DNA of 64,000 nucleotides. Origin: Rhodeus uyekii (Eukaryota; Chordata; Actinopteri; Cypriniformes; Acheilognathidae). The stretch is from the NCBI GenBank assembly GCA_037043235.1, contig JAWRVZ010000089.1, forward strand, positions 2,073,501 to 2,137,500, read 5' to 3'. Position numbers and translations under genes: made by a program. Shown here piece by piece: positions 1 to 13,200 of the stretch. The notes under the pieces were generated by a model. The model searched no databases and was not told where the DNA came from. It saw only the letters and a list, made by a program, of their open reading frames with translations. How positions within the stretch are numbered: position 1 is the first letter of the stretch; the number at the start of each line of letters is the position of its first letter.

Positions 1-1185
1 CCTTTCATTATATTCTCCAACATTGCAAACACAATTTTCGCTCGGACACAGTTCTGAAAGTATTGCACACGCGATTACTATGGTTTCTTTATGATGTCTA
101 AAATGCTTTGTTGCTTTTTGCCTTTAACGGTCTGCTTGAAAACAAATGCTTCTATCAGTAACAACGTCTTTGTCGATGTCAATGTAATCGGGGAATTTGT
201 AAAGCTGTAAAGCTTGATTTTTCCGCGAGTTCTTCTGTGGCTGCACGGCACTGCGCCGCAAGAGTGAGTGAAGCGTCATTGGAGTGAGCGACCGTACAAA
301 CCGTGATGCACGTGCAACGCGAACTCATTAGATCATTAGTCACAAGATCGAGATAACTGATGTTAAGTGCCAAATTTGTCCCTCTTTTGTGCTCGAGATA
401 TCAGCATTCGGCGACATAAAATAATCGACATAAGCGATAAGAAAATGCTGAGACAAATAGGGAATTTGGCGGTTCGGCTTTAAAAACGTCGACATAATAG
501 TGAGTCGAGATAAGTTTGTTCCACTGTATTTTAATTGTAATTAAAGTAATTCTATTTTTTCCAACATGAGAAAAAGAGTCTATTAAACTCAAAGAGATCT
601 CAACAATGTCTCAAACTTCACTGAGATTTGCAAGACACCAATTGTATTTGTTTAGAACTTTTGACAATACGCACTGTTAAATGAAAGCTGCATGAGAGCG
701 GCATGAGTCTGCTGGGCCATGAAAGAGCAACCTCTGAGTAAAAGCATGCTCCTCTGGGACTGCACAAAGTAAATGCACTTCTATTTGAACGTTGTGCACC
801 ATGCAGGAAAGAGTGGTGTACATAATAAAAATGAAATACTATATTAAAAAAACATAGTAAAAAATGCTGTCAATTTCTTCAAGTTGTTCTACCTGTTCAA
901 AAAGCAGTCAGCTATGCTACTTCATATTGCAAACTGGTATTTCTTATCATATTGTTTTAATGTACTTTAACTATAATAAAACTCTGGTTTGCAAACTATA
1001 ATTTTGGAGTGAATTTTGGCATGTTCGGTTTCATTGCATTTATTCATTCTCTGAAACCTCAACATAAAGTAAACATTTTCATGCAAAATGTTTTTTTTTT
1101 TTTTGTTTGTTTACAGTCTGATCTCATAAGAGTAAGTTAAGACATAAAGTATAGATGTGTTGTTTTTGAGCCATAAAAGAGCCTT

Positions 1186-1480
1186 AAAAGGTTAGTTCAC
1201 TCAAAAATTTAAATGATCCCATAATTTACTTATTTCAGCTAAACACAATCAGAATTATATTATAAAATATCCTGGATTTTACAAGCTTTATAATTGGAGT
1301 GAATGGGACCTTGGATTTTTGAAGCCCTACAAAGCGCATTCATCCATTATAAAAATAAAGCATACGGCTGGTTGATAAATGCCTTCTGAAGCCATGCGTT
1401 TTTGTAAGAAAATGATGTGTTATTTTTTTTATTTCTGGGTAAACTCTTTAAGGTCTCTCAGCTCTCAAACAAAACACATG
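1186..1480. repeat. Fragment of the GTTCACTCAAAAAT MITE family
   Basis: It starts AAAAGGTTAGTTCACTCAAA, a diverged form of the end seen at 52317, and continues with ATGATCCCATAATTTACTTA. The far end is unclear. Confidence 0.5.
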
Positions 1481-3689
1481 GAAAGTACTTTCTAATTTAA
1501 AGGAGCATCCTCAGACTTAAAGAAATATGAGCTATATATCATATTGACACATGAATTATAAATAATGTATGTTAAATAATATGTAAATAACGTTCAACAA
1601 TATTAACTCAGCAGAGATGCACTCAGAGCAAACTCTTGCATAACTTGGTAGACAATGACAACAATCTTCTGCTTGTTATTTTGGGTTTCTGTTACATGAC
1701 CCTCCCAAATTGTGACGAGAGGTTAAACCGACACAAGTGACTCACAGCATATGGACGGCAAACCGGTCATGTTATTTTTAGAGGACATCACGTTTTTGGC
1801 AGGTTTAACCTCGTTGTGTGATTGTGAGCCGAAATAATAGGATAATTAAAATAACATAAAACAATAAGAGTCCATTTAATATTTGACCTTCCACAAATTG
1901 CATAGTGTCCTACCGTGAAACTGAGTGCTGAAAATTGATTTAAGTTGGAAACGTTTAATAACTCACTGCGAGATGATTAATTGCCATTGAAGCTTATTAT
2001 GTCAAGAACTGCTCAATTTCCTCTGAGCTCGGACACAAATGAGACACACAAAAGAAGCTGTTCTTATTCACCTTGACATATTAAATGTCCATGTTGAAAA
2101 GGACTCAATCAAACGGACGTGTCCTGAGGGTAAAAGAGCTTTGTAATGCGTCTCATGGAGTCACGGCTTTGTACTGCGCTGAGGTGACCTGCTGAATGAC
2201 ATAAAAAAGGCAATGTCATAAATCTACATTCTAATAATAAATGTAAATGACTGTAATAAAATTATAGGATTTCAATATTTAGCAATTTTGTATATTGTAG
2301 AAAGCATGATACAATACAGTAAATCACACAAAAATTTTTTTGCAATACTCTATGTTCAATAAGAAAATAAAAGGAGAGCCTGATCAGACTATATATTTGT
2401 TTGTTTTGCTTTTTTGAAGATTGTAAGTTCATATAAGCAGTAAGTTCATAAGCAGACGTGCACAGTCCCATATGCGGTTTTAATACAGATTTAAAAATAG
2501 CACCCTATTTCATTATAGGCTTCATGTAAATCTGTCCCACTTGAAGTGTGTTCAAACCGTGGAGACCAGGAGAGACAGGATACTGGAGCCGATCCCTCTC
2601 TCCTCATGGAAGCAAGTGTTCTTCCTCTTTTTATTTCCATTTTATGCCTGATTTTCCGTCGTAAGCTGTGACTCACCATCAAGCATTTGAGTCCGCTGCC
2701 AATATATTGTTGTTTGGTTTACAGTCGAGTGTGGCTTTAGACTTAAGGTCAGATTGACAGGCTGGTATCACATCCGTTTAATTCCTATTTTGGGATGTTA
2801 AAGGGGTCATGCCATCGGATTTTCCTTGCCGTTTTAAATGATTGAAAAAAGGGAGAGATTGATGTGGACAAATACTCTCATTCAGACATCATGACGATAC
2901 ATACTGGGCACAAGAAAAAACTTCCAAAAATGCTTAGTCATGTAAACGCTATTTTTAATTTTGGACAGGAATGAAAACAAGGCTGTGTGGGACTGAATTA
3001 CAGTGCATTCAGAGGATTGTTGAAGAGGAAATGTCTTTCCTGAAAAAATTATTTCAATAGACAAAAACTCCATTAAGCAGTGTTATTAGCTGTGAAAATT
3101 ACATGATCTAGGGCCTTTATGCTGTGCGTGCCGTTGTACACATATCCCTCGCACCATCGTTTTCATCCAGAAATGTTAGCTAATCCTATTAGAGATTCTT
3201 TACATAGGTACAGTGGAAATAGAGAAAAGCTCAGAGAAAACATAGGATGTCAATCACTTTTGCTCATTCACAGAAAGCAGTCTAAAACCATATGAGAACC
3301 ATACGTTTAAAAAAAAAAAAATCTGTCAACAGCTATTTACACCAAATGCCTAATGTCCTGCCAAGGATAGAAAGACATAAGAAAGTAAAGAGACTAAATA
3401 AGCAAGACGAGAGTGAAAATCAGTAAATCTTTTCATCACTGGGGAAGCTGAGAACTTCAAAGTGTTTGAAAACAATCATCGCATTTCCTTTGCTTTTACT
3501 TGACAGGTAAATATATATATATATATATATTACTATAGAATAAATGTCTAATTGGGTGGCTTCATCTGGCAGATGTTCTAGAATTGTTAACATTATTTAC
3601 AGCACCTTATGCAAGCACAGAAGTATTATTTGTCATGTTCAAATCAAAGCAGCCATCTTACAAGATGGTTTAAATATTAGAGTACATTG

Positions 3690-3811
3690 TTAGCAGCATC
3701 AAATTCAAGGGTTCGATTTCCAGGCACTGGATGAACTGATAAAAAAAATAAAAATAATTAAATGCAATGTAAGTCACTTTGTATTTATCTGCCAAATGCA
3801 TAATGTAATGG
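3690..3811 (+). repeat. Degenerate tRNA-derived SINE copy
   Basis: A B box (GGGTTCGATTTCC at about 3709) and a tail (GTAAGTCACTTTG, then TCTGCCAAATGCATAATG) in the right order identify an old copy. The A box is not readable. Confidence 0.6.
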
Positions 3812-4629
3812 TTACCTGGAAGGCCTGGAGAAAGACATCCATCTGCATTCATCCTAATCGCAACTGTTCCGATGTCAAATGATATTCACAGTAATATAAT
3901 GAAATATTAGCCATTTATATTCTGCTTGTAAACAAAAATAAAAAGCAACCAGATGGTGTAGTTACTGAATGAGCAAGAGTTAATGGGTCCATGATAACCA
4001 GCTAAACATGGTTGTGGGACTCTGAGATGCTGAAAGATTCAAAAGGTAAAAAATGTTTCTGAAGAAATTGTTATGAGACGTTTCAAAGTGTAAGCGCTTT
4101 TTGTATGTATTTTTTTTTCTACTTTACTTAAAAACTTTAAAATAAAATGCGTCCCAATTTAAATGCTTGGTTGGTTTTAAGAGTTCTATTAACATAATGT
4201 TGATCATTATAACTTAATTTTGTGTGCAACTTAAACTGAAATTTGTTAAATGTTTTTATTTTTTATTTTATTTTTTACTAAGTTGTAAGTGAAATTATCT
4301 CATGATTTGTATACGACCGGATAAGAATAATTGTTGAAATTAAGTCTGACTTTATGGTTTTTAGTAAAGGGGAAGATGTGTTAGTGTCAAATGCTGTCAT
4401 GCTTGGTCTCCTGCATGTTTCAGAGCTTAAAAACAGCCTCCTAAAAACAAACTCCACGTGTTTGACTCTGCTAACAAGAGGACAGATGGAAGAGTACATG
4501 GAAGTGTAAAAGAATGTTAGCCTTTGATGTGTCCAGTTTAAACAGTTTGTGTGTGTCTCTGAACAGACTTCAGAAAGATCCCATCATCTGAAACTAGTGG
4601 ATAGTTTAATTTTAATGGTGTCATGGATT

Positions 4630-5228
4630 GCATCAAAGGATTTTATGTTCGTACAGAGAATTGGATCGCAGATTGGCAGAGAAATGGCCTGTGGCGAACA
4701 GGGCGGGGTCGAGGGACCGTGAGAGCGTCACGAGAGCCGGTGGCATGATTGATAATGAGCGTCACCTGCGATCCATCGGTCTCTCGTCTCACGGAGGATC
4801 GGAGGCATAAAAGGAGGAGCGACGACAGTGAAAGCGAGAGAGGACCAGGCCAGGAGATTGTGTTATGGTCTTTGTTTGTGTGGGCAGCAGTCGTCCGCGA
4901 GGGACTGCCGTCATTACTTTCATTTTGTATTTATGTTTTATTTTATTATTAAAGCCTTTGAATGTTCGCCGGTTCCCGCCGGCGTCCGCCATGAACGGAG
5001 AGGAGCGGGGAATGGGGGCTCGCAAGGAGTCGTCGTCACCGGCCACCAGGAAGAAGAGAGGCAGCGTGACGGGTCTCGTCTCTGTCGCTCCTCTTGCCTC
5101 CGTTTCCTTTTCCCTCGCCTCGTCTGTCCTTACCCCCAGGTTCCGTGGCCGGCATGATCAGGCCCCCCCAGAGGAGCGGGGGGGGGGGGAGTAGAGCGCA
5201 GACTCCTGGGTACCCCCCGGCCATTTTG
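4630..5228 (+). repeat. GC-rich LTR-like block
   Basis: This block is much richer in GC than its surroundings. It contains a TATA-like CATAAAAGG at about 4806, ATTAAAGCC at about 4949 and a GTTCGCCGGTTCCCGCC stretch, the order expected for U3, R and U5 of a solo LTR. Overlapping open frames on both strands (up to 109 codons) are compositional. A G10 run lies at about 5180. I cannot show terminal repeats. Confidence 0.4.
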
Positions 5229-5933
5229 AAGCATACTAAGCGTTCCCATATTATTTTTGACGCTGCATGAGTTCCCTTGAAAGGAAATTTTACATTTTGG
5301 CTTGTTGATTTAAGCGTTGATTCAGATTCATTGTAAAGATCAATTATTAAATGAGTTCAAAATAAAGCATATAAAGCAGCTCTGCAAAAAATAGTGATGT
5401 CATTGGCCAGCGCAGTTCAGTTCACATACAACAGCGTCAGTACAGTCAGATCAATAATATTGCTGAATATTAAGTGCCTCCACCAGAGCAAGCCAGAGTG
5501 GCGGTGACAAGGAACAAAAACTCCATCAGGTGACAGCAAAATAAATAGGGTAGTTAAATACATTGACACTGCTAATGCTTTTAACCGTGATAGATTTAGA
5601 GGTTAAGTTCAGATGCTGCAACCTCAATCACACGCACACACACCTGTTCTCTTAACGGAAGTTTTCACCTCATCTGACCCTGTATCATATCGTTCATCTT
5701 TGCAGTTGTCTCCCTTGTCGCCCATCCAAATTTAGCTGGGATGCGGCCTGGGCGTCCTTAACACACAATGACTGCGTTGCGCTGCCTCTGGGACTGAAAG
5801 GGGCTGTCAGCCCGACAAAATCCATTGTTCACACGTTAACACACACACACACACTCACTGAAGGTGTCCTTTGCCCCACACTGCCGGTTGGTAATTATCA
5901 GTGCTCATCTGGTCCTGCTGGCCGGACAGCCGG

Positions 5934-6014
5934 TCAGAGAGTGAGACAGACAGAGATAGACAGACAAAGAGAAAGAGAGTGAGACAGACAGAGAAAGAGA
6001 GAAAGAGAGAGAGA
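5934..6014 (+). repeat. Purine-rich GA tract with an internal duplication
   Basis: GAGTGAGACAGACAGAGA occurs twice (about 5939 and 5978) inside a GA-rich stretch ending in AGAGAGAGAGA. Confidence 0.8.
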
Positions 6015-6539
6015 TACGTGGTCTAATCACAGATGGATGGACACTGACTCTGTCATGTCATGTTGACTGAGCAAAAAAAAGCACACTTCAAGTCAAACAG
6101 GGTTCACATTTTGAAACCCATTTTACTTTTGTAATGAGACATACTGTGATATTTAAGGTGGGATGTTGATTTTATATATCAGGAGGAATTGACTGGATCA
6201 AGAAAAGTGATTATTTCAGGAAAAGTCAATTTTGTCAGAGTTTTGGAGCACACTAGCTTATAGCTAACAGTATGACTAAATAAAGTTCAGAATAAAAGCC
6301 AAAAAAAAAACCTTTGGTTCCATAGGGACTTTAAATAACATTTTTATTTACTTTTATATTTTAATTTATGTCACCACATGAAGCAGATTTTTAGGTTACC
6401 ATTTTTTTTCCAGTGTACAATGGAAGTTGATTATCTTCGTTCCAGATAGATGTTAAAATGCTGACATCGTCACTTTCCAATTATAATGAACATAATAAAT
6501 GTTCTTCTGTGGTGGGATCCACAACTGATCCGCTGAGAC

Positions 6540-6655
6540 CATTTCAACCTTCAAAAGAGAAACAATATTAAAGACGCACCTCTTCCACAAGCACTTATGA
6601 TAAATTACTTGTGCTGCTCCTAATTTGTAAGTCACTTTGGATAAAAGAAATTGCT
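6540..6655 (+). mobile_element. LINE (L2/CR1-like) 3' end
   Basis: The + strand reads LKTHLFHKHL, the kind of C-terminal end seen in fish L2-type LINE ORFs, then a stop, then GTAAGTCACTTTGGATAAAA, the usual 3' tail. Only the last part of the element is present. Confidence 0.6.
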
Positions 6656-8989
6656 AAAGAACTAAAAGTAAAGTCATGCCATACTTTATGTGAATTGTTT
6701 TGATGCAAATTTTCGGTGGTGAATTTTGTTGGTGATTCCTGTCACTCCTGTCTCAGAGGCTGATGAAAATTCATGCCACACTCCATTTTTGACACAAATC
6801 AGCACAAATTGGATATGTTTTGCAGCATTGCACTTAGTGTGAATTGACTTTTAGTGTGTCACAACACTAGCCTGTTGCTAACACCACGGGCAGAAAAAAC
6901 TAAATATATTTTGATTAATTTCCTGCATTTTCTCCATAAACACAGTGAACTAATGCATTTAAGGTAAAACTCTGTCATAATTTAATAAATCAAACCCTCT
7001 AGCAGCGAGTCAGAAAGTCCAAAGACCCTCCGTTCCAGCTCTTAATGACTGAGATGCTTTTGCCTTTTCCTTTGTAATTATCAAATGAAAGTTGTTCCTG
7101 CTCTTGCAAGGAGTTTCCAAGCAACAATAAAACGTATTTAGTCTCCAGTGCAGGAAGCAGCCAGTGAAAGCGACAAGAAAATAACACAGCTAAATTTGTG
7201 TTTAACATGCATGCTTGTTTAGAGCTTTACTCCGTGTATGTGTGTGAACGTGCATTAGGGTAAATCAGGGTTAAATGCCCCCCGGGGTCAGATGATCCCC
7301 CAAATCGAATTTCTTCTCCTGACCATAGTTAACACAAAATCTCAGCACTTTTTATGAATGGCTATGCTATTTTTAGATTAGTAATGTAGTAATAGTTAAA
7401 CATTTGTGAGATTCGTAGATATTATTTCCCATAATAATCCTGATAAAGCTGATGCGTCATCATCCTGCACATGCAAAACTTCTATCTAAATATTTTACAG
7501 TTTAAATGTAAATGCACATTGTTCTTCCCCCATGTTACCCTACTATCTATACAGTTGCATCTATATGAATATAAAGCTTTACATGGGATCCAAATTAATT
7601 ATTTTTTTTACTTTGATTATTTTCATTTGCATAAACTTGAAGAGAACAACAAAGGCCGGACTGTCATCCTTGGAATTTAAAGAACCTTTTTTCCCCCTTC
7701 ATAATAAGCCATTATTCTTAATATTATTTAAGAAATTAAACAAATTCTTAAAGCTCCTTATACAATTACCATCCAAATGACCAACAAATTCAAATTTTAC
7801 TTGGCCAGATTCACACACAAAAGAAGTGGTTTTACACAGACATTTTAGTGCATCGAGGCAGAATAAATGTCCTTACAAAGAAGTCACAATTATGGGGAAC
7901 TACAGTGTGTACAACATGTTTGAAAAAGACATGAACCGATTGTCATGACAACGGAAAAGTTTATTATGCAGAGCGGGAAGGGTAGAATAAGTAGAATTAA
8001 ATTAATTTAGTCATAGCTACCATACTCCATTATAAACATGGATTTTTATTTTTTGGTTATATGTTTAATAATGGCACCCCTAAACCCTGCTTTTGATTCA
8101 TGCATGTATTTATGAACTGAGATCAATATGAAGTGATGTCAGTGATCATCAAGCATAAACATTCCCTCTTTACATACATCAATCCCTCTTCAGGCTCCAT
8201 TAGAATAATCCTTTTTGCGGTTTCAGAGCCATTATCAGAGCGGGAGGCGTCATCACATCTGTGTGGCAGGTTGTTTTTGTGTGACTGTCCCCAATTGTAT
8301 TCATTTCTCTTTTAATTTGGGAATGAACAGAAACCAAACAGCTTTGTTTCCTTGATGTATGTTTTTTATTGCTCCTTATGCCCTGCGGGAAAAGCATAAA
8401 ACAAGTGAGCCCTTCAAACAGGCAACATTCATTGAAATCAATTCAGGTGGTCCAGCTCAGCAAAACAATGAATCTATTGCTCACTTCAGTGTTTTTGTTT
8501 GGGTTGGGGTGAGAGTCTGGTGACAAAAGCATTGAACAGACAGGGACAGGGACAGGGCTGAAGTGTTATGTGAGCATGCTGAATGTTCTTGCAAATAGAG
8601 ATGATAGGGTGAGTCGCACAACTGGACATTTTGTAATGTTGCATATTATTGTGTCAAAAAAGAAGAAGAAACAAAAAGTTAGATATGTTTCTACCCCAAT
8701 CAAATCTACATTCTACAAGCTAGATGTGCAGGTGTTGTGTATCTGTGTACAATATATTAGCAGGTTTTGTTTCAATAAACTTCAGGTAAATTTCCACTTC
8801 ATTTGCTCCGTGTTGTACAACATGGCGTTGTACGACAACATTCTCAACCATTCAGCCTGTAAGCCTTCTCCGAATTGTATCGTTTATCAAAAAGTTGTTA
8901 AAATGTGTTCTTGATATTTGTTTCAAAACATATTCATAATTATTTCCTTTGCCAGTGCTTTGAGGCAAGCTTTATGCGTGTGTTTATTA

Positions 8990-9075
8990 TTGTAAATGTG
9001 TGATTAGTCAACCATAGGCTTAGATGAATGACTATTAGTCGACTAAAAAAACGTTTAGTCTGGGACAGCCCTACA
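8990..9075. repeat. hAT-like element end
   Basis: TATTAGTCGACTAAAAAAAC-type text followed by TTTAGTCTGGGACAGCCCTA is what I recall as a terminus of a fish hAT family. Only this end is recognisable. Confidence 0.4.
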
Positions 9076-9239
9076 AAATTCATAAATGCATAGCAATCAT
9101 AAACACATAAAGGAGCTGAAAGAATCCCTACTTATACCCCTCCCTCAAACCTCATAATCTAGCAAAGCTTTATCACGGGTAGAATATAATAAAATGGGTA
9201 AAATATTACAATGCAATGCATTTTTTTTACTGTCAAGTA

Positions 9240-9490
9240 GTTTGTTTTGGTTATTTTCCCATTTGCCTGCCTGATGAGTTCTCACTGGTCTCCTTAGTCA
9301 CTGATCGATTACTTATTTTGTTCAGCTGTTTTCTGATTACAGCATTCATTTATACCCTGAGTTGATTTCTGTTCCACTGTCTGTTCTTGTTTATAAGTGC
9401 CCATGTATTGTGAGTCTTCTGAGATTTCCAAAGTATTAAATTAAAAGACTGTTGTCATATTCCCGCTGCTGTGCAATTCATTTGTCACAG
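9240..9490 (+). repeat. LTR-like or SINE-like repeat fragment ending TTGTCACA
   Basis: CAGCTGTTTTCTGATTACAG, TTTATACCCTGAG and an A-rich stretch before CCCGCTGCTGTGC and TTTGTCACA follow the same layout as the blocks at 9713 and 48830. Confidence 0.35.
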
Positions 9491-9712
9491 CAGCCCATGA
9501 CACATTTCAGTCAAACTCAGTTCATACACTATGACAAACCTTAATCTGTAGGAAAACCGCTGGCTTGGCAACCTTGCCACGCTATAGTGGCTGATCACTG
9601 TCTTTGCTCCAAGTGACATGACCATCACTTTTATACAATGAATGCCTGACAAAGATAAAATTCCTGCATGTGTCATAAAAATGATACTTGTGATGACATT
9701 TGTTACAATGAG

Positions 9713-10220
9713 TCCTGTCCGGTGTGTAAGTTGTGCACTTCCTGTCTGTCATGTCCTTTAATCACTTCCCGTCTGTAAGTTCATGGTTACACTTCATGTC
9801 GGTGAGGACAATTGTCACTTCCTATCTGGTGTGTCATGTTTCACTTCTGGGTCCCTTCTGTGTATCCTCTTGTGCTTTCCCTGAACCTGTCTTGTCATCA
9901 CTTATATTGTTAGTTCTCCCAGGTGTTCATCATTCCCTTGTGTATAAAACCCTCTTGTGTTTCCCTTGTCTTTGTCGGTTGTTTATGTGGATGTTGCCGT
10001 TTTCATTGTGACTCTAGCATGTTATTTCCATTGTGTGGATGCCGTCTCCTTGTTCTCTGTGAATTTCCTAGTTCTCCTTGTATTTGCAGTTTTTGCAAAA
10101 GTGTGCCATTTTTGTTTATATTTAAAGTCCTTTGTTTTCGTTTATATTGAAGTGAGTTTTCAGATTGAAACCTGCCTCTCTCTCTGCACCGCACACGTTC
10201 CACCCCAGAGTCGTCACATT
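9713..10220 (+). repeat. LTR-like repeat, T-rich
   Basis: Repeated CACTTCC(T/C)GTCTG phrases open the block. TATAAAACCCTC occurs at about 9943-9954 and the block ends CCCAGAGTCGTCACA. The layout (repeated promoter-like motif, TATA, GTCACA end) resembles other fish LTR-type repeats. The 92-130 codon frames here (to 10349) are hydrophobic T-rich readings without family resemblance. Confidence 0.4.
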
Positions 10221-13200
10221 ATATTTCAACACTATTTTATTATACAACTTTATTTTACTATATACAATATCTCAATATTTAATAAAATAATCAAGCGTTC
10301 AATCCCCCCTTTAAAGGTCTTTGTTATCTGTTATCGGGTCAATTATTAAAAAAATACAATCCATTTATTTTTCATAAGATTATACCATACATAAGTAACC
10401 ATGGTATTCTTTGAAGTAGTATCATATAATGGTACAAAGCTATGGTACACGAATATGATATTTATGTATTCCCTACCAACAAAAAAATGGGTTTTGGAAA
10501 TGTAAATAACATGATACATCATGATGGTGATTATTTATGGAAGGGCAATTATTTGTATGGGCTGAAAGTGTTTTTTCTTTGTGTTTCTTGGTTTAATCTT
10601 TGCAGTGGTACAATATTGTATGCTGTTGTTAACTAACGCAGGTTCTTGTTTGCCGTTGCAGGCTCATTTAGAAACCAACTGCTTCCTCTCTGTGAATGTG
10701 TTCTGCTTCAGTCCCCTGCGGGTGAACTTCCTAATCGCTCGCTTTTTGTAATGAGAGATTTGGTCAGTGGGCTGCACAGTGCTGTAAATGAACACTTATT
10801 CCTCTCTCGGAAACTGCAACCGTTTTCCACAGTCGCAGGACTCAGAGGAACCAGGTGTTGAGATCTCAGCAGGTGTGAGGAAAAACCCACCTGACAGAAA
10901 ATAAACACCTGCAATTTGGACAAAGTATCTTATCCTTTTGATGTGAGCTTTTAGAAGTCATATTTTTTGCCTTATGTTGGCTAAGCCTTTTTAAATACAT
11001 TTTCTTAAATGGTTTACTATTTTTAGATAAATAGATGTATTTTATGTAAAGTTTAAGTTTAAAATTTTACATATGAAAATGCTATAGCCTTTTATTTTAC
11101 AGTCCTGTTCCACATGTCTGTACTTATTATAGTAACAGTAACTGGGTTATTACTTGGTAGGTTGCAAATCCTGAACCTAACCCTAAACCTAACCTTAACC
11201 TGTTTGGGAAATTGCATGTACCGTAACAAAGTGTAACCAAAAATGCTTCTTAAATGATTAAATATAATCAGCATAACATGCTTTGATGAACATGTATTTC
11301 ATAAACTTGTCAAAGAGCATAGTATGCTTTTTTAAGTTTAGATGAGTTCAAGATTTTCAATGCGAACCAACAAACCGCCCTATATATTATATATTATTAA
11401 TATACTGTCAAAATCTTTATTTCAGCTACTGTACATTTGCCTAGCATTTTTAGCAAGCACTTTTTAATATAAATTTAAAATGCCTTCTTCTCATGTTTTA
11501 CAATTCATGACAATTTGTTTCCATAGGGACTCTGATGAATGAGTGTTGATTTCCGACCATCCTGATAATGTAGTTACTAACACATTTCCTATTTTCATTT
11601 CCCCTTTTCCCACAGAGACTGAAGCATCTTTTTAGCGGCACAGAGCAGAGCAGCATTGCTCGTCCTCATACATCATGTGTGTCAACACTCAAATCTACTG
11701 CACTGAAAATTGCCCCACAAATCAGCAAGCAATAAAGGAAACAGAGCGTTGAAAAAACTCATTTTTACAATTACGCGCAGCTGTGGATCTGTGTATTGAG
11801 CACAAAACAAGTTAAGTTTGCATGTGTAATAGAGAAAAGAAAAAGCAAAGCTACATTTACTCAAATTGTTCATATGAAACTAAACTGACTGTTTTAAGAA
11901 GCTCTATTAAATATGTCTTTTCTTTTTTAGTCACGTGTCTTGGCCTGGTCACTACGCAATGGATTTCCGATTGATCCAGTGATTTACAGTAAACAGTGTG
12001 TCTACCCTTAATACAAACATCTGGCCTCTGTGGATATCGTACCAGGTTAACACACACAAGCGCACACATTTAGATAAGCTTGTGTATTAGAGTAGACATA
12101 TGGATGTGTATTAGAGCATCAGGAAAGTAGTGAAAAAAAGTAATCATTTTGAACAACGTGATATTCTTTTATTTGGCTTTTCCATGCAATTACAATGAAT
12201 AGAGAGACAAGAAAAAAATATTATATATTATTAAATATTATTATATTACAAGTCTCTTGATGTCATTCAATAGCATTCTGCATAGAACAGATCCAAATTC
12301 AAGTTGTTTTCTGAAAATATTCCTCCAGTGAGCTGTTAACAACCACAACATTAATACAAAATTTAAATAAAGCTGAAATTAAATATAAAAGTTTGATTGA
12401 AAACTGATGAAAATTTCGCAATGGTCACTAAATGAAATAAAACTTCTAAATTTCTTCTGAAGAAATTAGGGAAAGAATAGGTGAAACTAAAATATAAGTA
12501 AAAATAGATAAAGCAAAACATAGCTACTTTAAAAAAATAAATAAAATACATTAAAAAACAAAACAAAAAAAACAAGATAAAATGATAAATGATTAAAATG
12601 ATTATAAAAGCTCATTCAAATGATTAATAGATACTGTTATCGTATGTAAATAATATTAAAAACACTGCAAACCACTAATTGATCTCAAGAACCAGATTGA
12701 TCTTTTAATCAGATTGAATTTGTGAACAAATAATTCCTACTTGGTTTGTAAAGTGCTTTCTCAAACTCCCATTCAGCTGCCTCTATGTCCCATCCAGAGC
12801 CAATCAAATCCCTCCCTACATTTTTTTCCTCATTGAATATTCTGCTTCACTCAGAAATTCATGATATTATGTATGTAAAATGGGTCATGAATATAATTTC
12901 CTTATAAGGTGCATTTAATCCAGAACATTGATATTGATTGAACTGTGTAGCAAATGTGCAATTCCTGGTAAGTTGTTACAGTCATCACAAACTGCAGGAA
13001 GAGCATCTCTCCTGATGTTTTCTCAGCTCATAACACAAATCACAAATTCTTTTTGCTCTTCTCTGTCTTCCCTGAGCATCAGGACAGAGTCAAATCTACA
13101 GACTGCTGAGTGTAAGAGGGGGGAACTAAGCTGTATATAATCCCAGTGCGGTGAAGTCTGGATCTGGTCAGAGTTGAGCTGTTACTCTGGATTTCGACTG

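Larger units (their letters stand above)
1..4629. other. Intergenic, left end
   Basis: Mostly AT-rich sequence. It contains a MITE fragment (1186-1480), an imperfect inverted pair around GAGGTTAAACC / GGTTTAACCTC (about 1714-1815), a unique-looking block (about 1950-2200), a short AT microsatellite (3510-3530) and an old SINE (3690-3811). The small open frames show no family resemblance. Confidence 0.6.
5229..9239. other. Intergenic
   Basis: A GA tract (5934-6014), a LINE 3' end (6540-6655), a hAT-like end (8990-9075) and otherwise unremarkable AT-rich DNA. No exon recognised on either strand. Confidence 0.6.

Noticed and set aside
4628..5224. Several overlapping frames of 60-109 codons on both strands
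   Set aside because: They lie in a GC-rich LTR-like block with few stops in any frame, with no conserved motif.
9733..10349. T-rich hydrophobic frames of 75-130 codons
   Set aside because: They lie in an LTR-like T-rich repeat; the apparent transmembrane character comes from the base composition.
11175..11199. Interstitial telomeric repeat
   Set aside because: CCTAACCCTAAACCTAACC is only a few degenerate units and such phrases are common inside fish MITEs.
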